DNA of 15,654 nt from an uncultured Porphyromonadaceae bacterium. GTDB lineage: Bacteria > Bacteroidota > Bacteroidia > Bacteroidales > Muribaculaceae. Position 1 is the first letter of the stretch, and every line of letters begins with the position of its first letter. Positions 13,419 to 15,654 of this stretch are shown here, one piece after another. The stretch lies in assembly GCA_905193995.1 (NCBI GenBank), contig CAJJQT010000014.1, forward strand, positions 1 to 15,654, given 5' to 3'. The notes beneath the pieces are model-generated. The model was not told where the DNA came from and made no database searches. It worked only from the letters and a program-made list of their open reading frames with translations. The position numbers and the translations under genes are program-made.

Positions 13419-15654
13419 ATGAACAAAAGGTTTCTGAAAATCGCACTTCTTTCTGCTATGTGTGTTTCAATGCCGCTGTCATTCACGTCGTGCAAGGACT
13501 ACGATGACGACATCACCGAAATCAACACGAACGCAGACGGACTGAGCGAACAAGTCGCTACGCTGCAAAAGGCTCTTGAAGCAGCGCAGACAACCGCCTC
13601 GGCCGCTCAGGAAGCAGCTCAGCGCGCTCTTACGGCTGCCGCCAACGCATCCGACGCGGCCGAAAAGGCATGGCAGGAAGCTGCTGCCGCCGCCGAGCTC
13701 GCAAAAGCAGCCGCCGCAACTGCCAAGGCAGAGGCAATCCAGGAGGTTATCAATCAGCTCAAGCCGCTGATCGATGCCAACACAAGCGCCACAGCAGAAA
13801 TCGCCAAGGCTCTTGCTCAGCTGGATGGTAAAATCAAAGCTATCGAAAGCAATCTCAGCAACATCGATCTCTCCGATCTTAATAAGACCATCGGGGACCA
13901 GGCTACGCGCATCTCTGAGAATGCTACGGCTATCGAAGGCATCAAGATTCAGCTTGCAGCCCTCGAGCAGCTGAAGAAAGACCTCACCGACAAGCTCGGC
14001 GGTGTCGACGGCATAAAGGCCAAACTCGACAAGATCGACGAGCTCGCAGGCCAGCTGACAACCTTGCAGACATCGGTGACAGCCAACACTACTTCGATCA
14101 ATGAGATCAAGGGCGAACTTACACAGATCTCTGCCCGGATCTCGACCGAGGTATCGAATGCTGTCAATACCCTGGCAGGTATTCTTTCGAAGCGTCTGAC
14201 ATCAGTGACGCTCATGCCTGATCTGTACGTCGGCGGCATACCCACCATCGAATTCCTCTCGGCCAAGTACAACCGTCAGGAGCTCAAGGGCGGTGTATGG
14301 ACTCCTACGTCGAAGGCTTTCATCATCACCAACAACGCCACCACGGTCGACTACCGTCTGAACCCCGGCACGCTGACCAAGGATGATATCAAGCTCAACG
14401 AACTTGCCTACGTTACCCGCATCGCTACGGCCCGCGCTGGCGAGACTCTCGACGATATCATCAATGTAGCTTCCGCAGAAGTTACCGACAACGGTACTCT
14501 TACCCTGAAACTCGGCAAGAGCAACACCGAGTCGCTCAACCTCGGCGGCGACAAGATCTACACCGTATCGCTGAAGGTGCCCGTAGCCGACAAGCATCTG
14601 TTCGACGGCGAAGGCGAGGCAGCCGTTTACTCGGAATTCACCCGTCTGGCCGAGCGCTATTTCCAGCCTGAGCTGAAATTCATCGCCGGCGCTTACAATG
14701 CATCCGCAGTCAACAGCCACCTCAACGACTCGACCGAGCTCTACACCTCGGCTCCCGGCAAGATGGTCGCCAAGAACCTCGTCTACAACGTGACGACCAA
14801 CGGCACTCCCGGCTACGACCTCTACATGCTCGTCGAAGGCTGCGCCCTGTTCTCGGATCCCACCACCCACACGGCTCTGACCCGCCAACAGCTTCAGGCT
14901 TACGGCATGGATATCAAGTTCCACAAGGCCGCCAAGACCTATGCTCCCAACTCGCCTGACAAGACAGACCAGCAGGCTTTCGTGAAACTCGACGGGGTCA
15001 ACAACTCCGTTCTCGTTCCCGTATCGTCGTCGGGTCAGATCGGCAACCAGGTTATCATCGGCAAGCAGCCGATCATCGCCGCCACCCTTGTCGACGTTGT
15101 CAACAACAACGTGATCGAGCAGAAGTACTTCAAGGTTCTCTTCACCGCTGAGGACATGGAAGACTTCAAGGTTGACTGGCTGGACATCGCCACTACAGGC
15201 AACGCTTGCTCGGGCTCGTCGTATGAGTTCACCTGGAAGGCAATGGCCGAGCGCGTTCTCGAGCACATGAACGACGGTAAGGGCATGAGCAAGGAAGACT
15301 TCACCAAGATCTACGGTAAGGTCGCTCCCGTCATCGCTCCCGCCAACGACCAGATGGGTACTCTGACTCCCGACATCGTAGCCGCCAACCTCGACGCTTC
15401 GATTCCTGTAATGACCTGGACCGTAACCAAGGATCAGCTCGGTGTTCTCACGGTAGGCAGCAACACCGCTACCTTCACCAAGACCATCACCTTCACCGAT
15501 CCCGAAGGTCTCCATCCCAACGTAGTGATCAACCTCAAGTGGGTTGTTACCACCGAGGTAGGCGCTGCCGCTCTCGGCACAACCGACAACCTCAAGTGGG
15601 CCAACAATACCATGAAGGTATATCCCGTGCCGATGCGTATCCCGTACGACGGCG
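13419..15654 (+). CDS. Coiled-coil surface lipoprotein, Muribaculaceae-like (3' end cut by window edge)
   Basis: The frame is open from ATG 13419 to the window end, at least 745 codons. It starts with a lipoprotein signal (FLKIALLSAMCVSMPLSFTSC, Cys 25). The residues after it, KDYDDD, fit the acidic lipoprotein export signal that sends Bacteroidota lipoproteins to the cell surface. Residues about 30-262 are a long coiled coil: an alanine-rich stretch (about 48-110), then heptad-like segments with LAALEQLKKDL and LTTLQTSV. From about 265 the protein becomes globular and beta-rich, beginning LMPDLYVGGIPTIEF. I recognise the general style of large Bacteroidota CKDYDDD lipoproteins but no enzyme motif. 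Inference: a stalk that holds a beta-rich head away from the outer membrane. Function unknown. An open frame on the other strand (15515-14202) is a shadow. Confidence 0.85.
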   Translation, partial: MNKRFLKIALLSAMCVSMPLSFTSCKDYDDDITEINTNADGLSEQVATLQKALEAAQTTASAAQEAAQRALTAAANASDAAEKAWQEAAAAAELAKAAAATAKAEAIQEVINQLKPLIDANTSATAEIAKALAQLDGKIKAIESNLSNIDLSDLNKTIGDQATRISENATAIEGIKIQLAALEQLKKDLTDKLGGVDGIKAKLDKIDELAGQLTTLQTSVTANTTSINEIKGELTQISARISTEVSNAVNTLAGILSKRLTSVTLMPDLYVGGIPTIEFLSAKYNRQELKGGVWTPTSKAFIITNNATTVDYRLNPGTLTKDDIKLNELAYVTRIATARAGETLDDIINVASAEVTDNGTLTLKLGKSNTESLNLGGDKIYTVSLKVPVADKHLFDGEGEAAVYSEFTRLAERYFQPELKFIAGAYNASAVNSHLNDSTELYTSAPGKMVAKNLVYNVTTNGTPGYDLYMLVEGCALFSDPTTHTALTRQQLQAYGMDIKFHKAAKTYAPNSPDKTDQQAFVKLDGVNNSVLVPVSSSGQIGNQVIIGKQPIIAATLVDVVNNNVIEQKYFKVLFTAEDMEDFKVDWLDIATTGNACSGSSYEFTWKAMAERVLEHMNDGKGMSKEDFTKIYGKVAPVIAPANDQMGTLTPDIVAANLDASIPVMTWTVTKDQLGVLTVGSNTATFTKTITFTDPEGLHPNVVINLKWVVTTEVGAAALGTTDNLKWANNTMKVYPVPMRIPYDG

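Noticed and set aside
14202..15515. A 437-codon open frame on the - strand
   Set aside because: It lies opposite the + strand frame open from 13419 to the window end, which has a lipoprotein signal and coherent domains. The antisense product has no motif or signal.

Overview
The window looks like a piece of a Bacteroidales chromosome, and the family Muribaculaceae is my best guess. Four things point there. Five putative promoters carry the Bacteroidota -7 box TAnnTTTG, three of them as exactly TACCTTTG. Shine-Dalgarno sites are weak or absent. There are PCMD, CarboxypepD_reg-like and TonB C-terminal domain proteins, and possible type IX secretion and lipoprotein-export signals. The genes are GC-rich and the spacers AT-rich. 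The species is inference. There are nine credible protein genes, two of them cut by the window edges. I saw no tRNA, rRNA, CRISPR array, transposase or integrase.

Left part (1-2239, + strand): three tightly packed genes. The first two share a nearly identical GC-rich N-terminal cassette with four spaced cysteines and a hydrophobic segment. After it they diverge into unrelated AT-richer payloads: a TonB C-terminal-like domain in the first and a CarboxypepD_reg-like domain in the second. A sugar O-acetyltransferase of the Maa/LacA/NodL type overlaps the second gene by one base.

Middle part (2240-6366, + strand): two separately promoted genes for exported proteins. One is a 945-residue multidomain protein (propeller-like repeats, two FN3, CUB-like, CARDB-like, possible T9SS tail), followed by a clear intrinsic terminator. 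The other is a PCMD-domain protein. Convergent to them (8620-6400, - strand) is a compact three-gene operon: an exported C1-family (PepC/bleomycin-hydrolase type) peptidase, a YfcE-like metallophosphoesterase and a small SPOR-domain lipoprotein. The peptidase promoter is divergent from that of a full-length pyruvate:ferredoxin oxidoreductase gene (8885-12445), which ends at a 13-bp perfect hairpin.

Right part (12446-15654): a 604-base stretch without a gene precedes a 74-residue HTH protein. It holds a strongly structured candidate RNA: a hairpin, then a long stem ending in six T, whose 3' arm can also pair with sequence downstream. This could be a stand-alone small RNA or an attenuator in front of the HTH gene. 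Next comes an imperfect inverted repeat that brackets the promoter-like box of the last gene. That gene is an alanine-rich coiled-coil lipoprotein that is probably surface exposed and runs off the right edge.

The best candidates for something undescribed are the shuffled Cys4 cassette (1-1634) and the structured RNA plus HTH plus inverted-repeat region (12650-13420).
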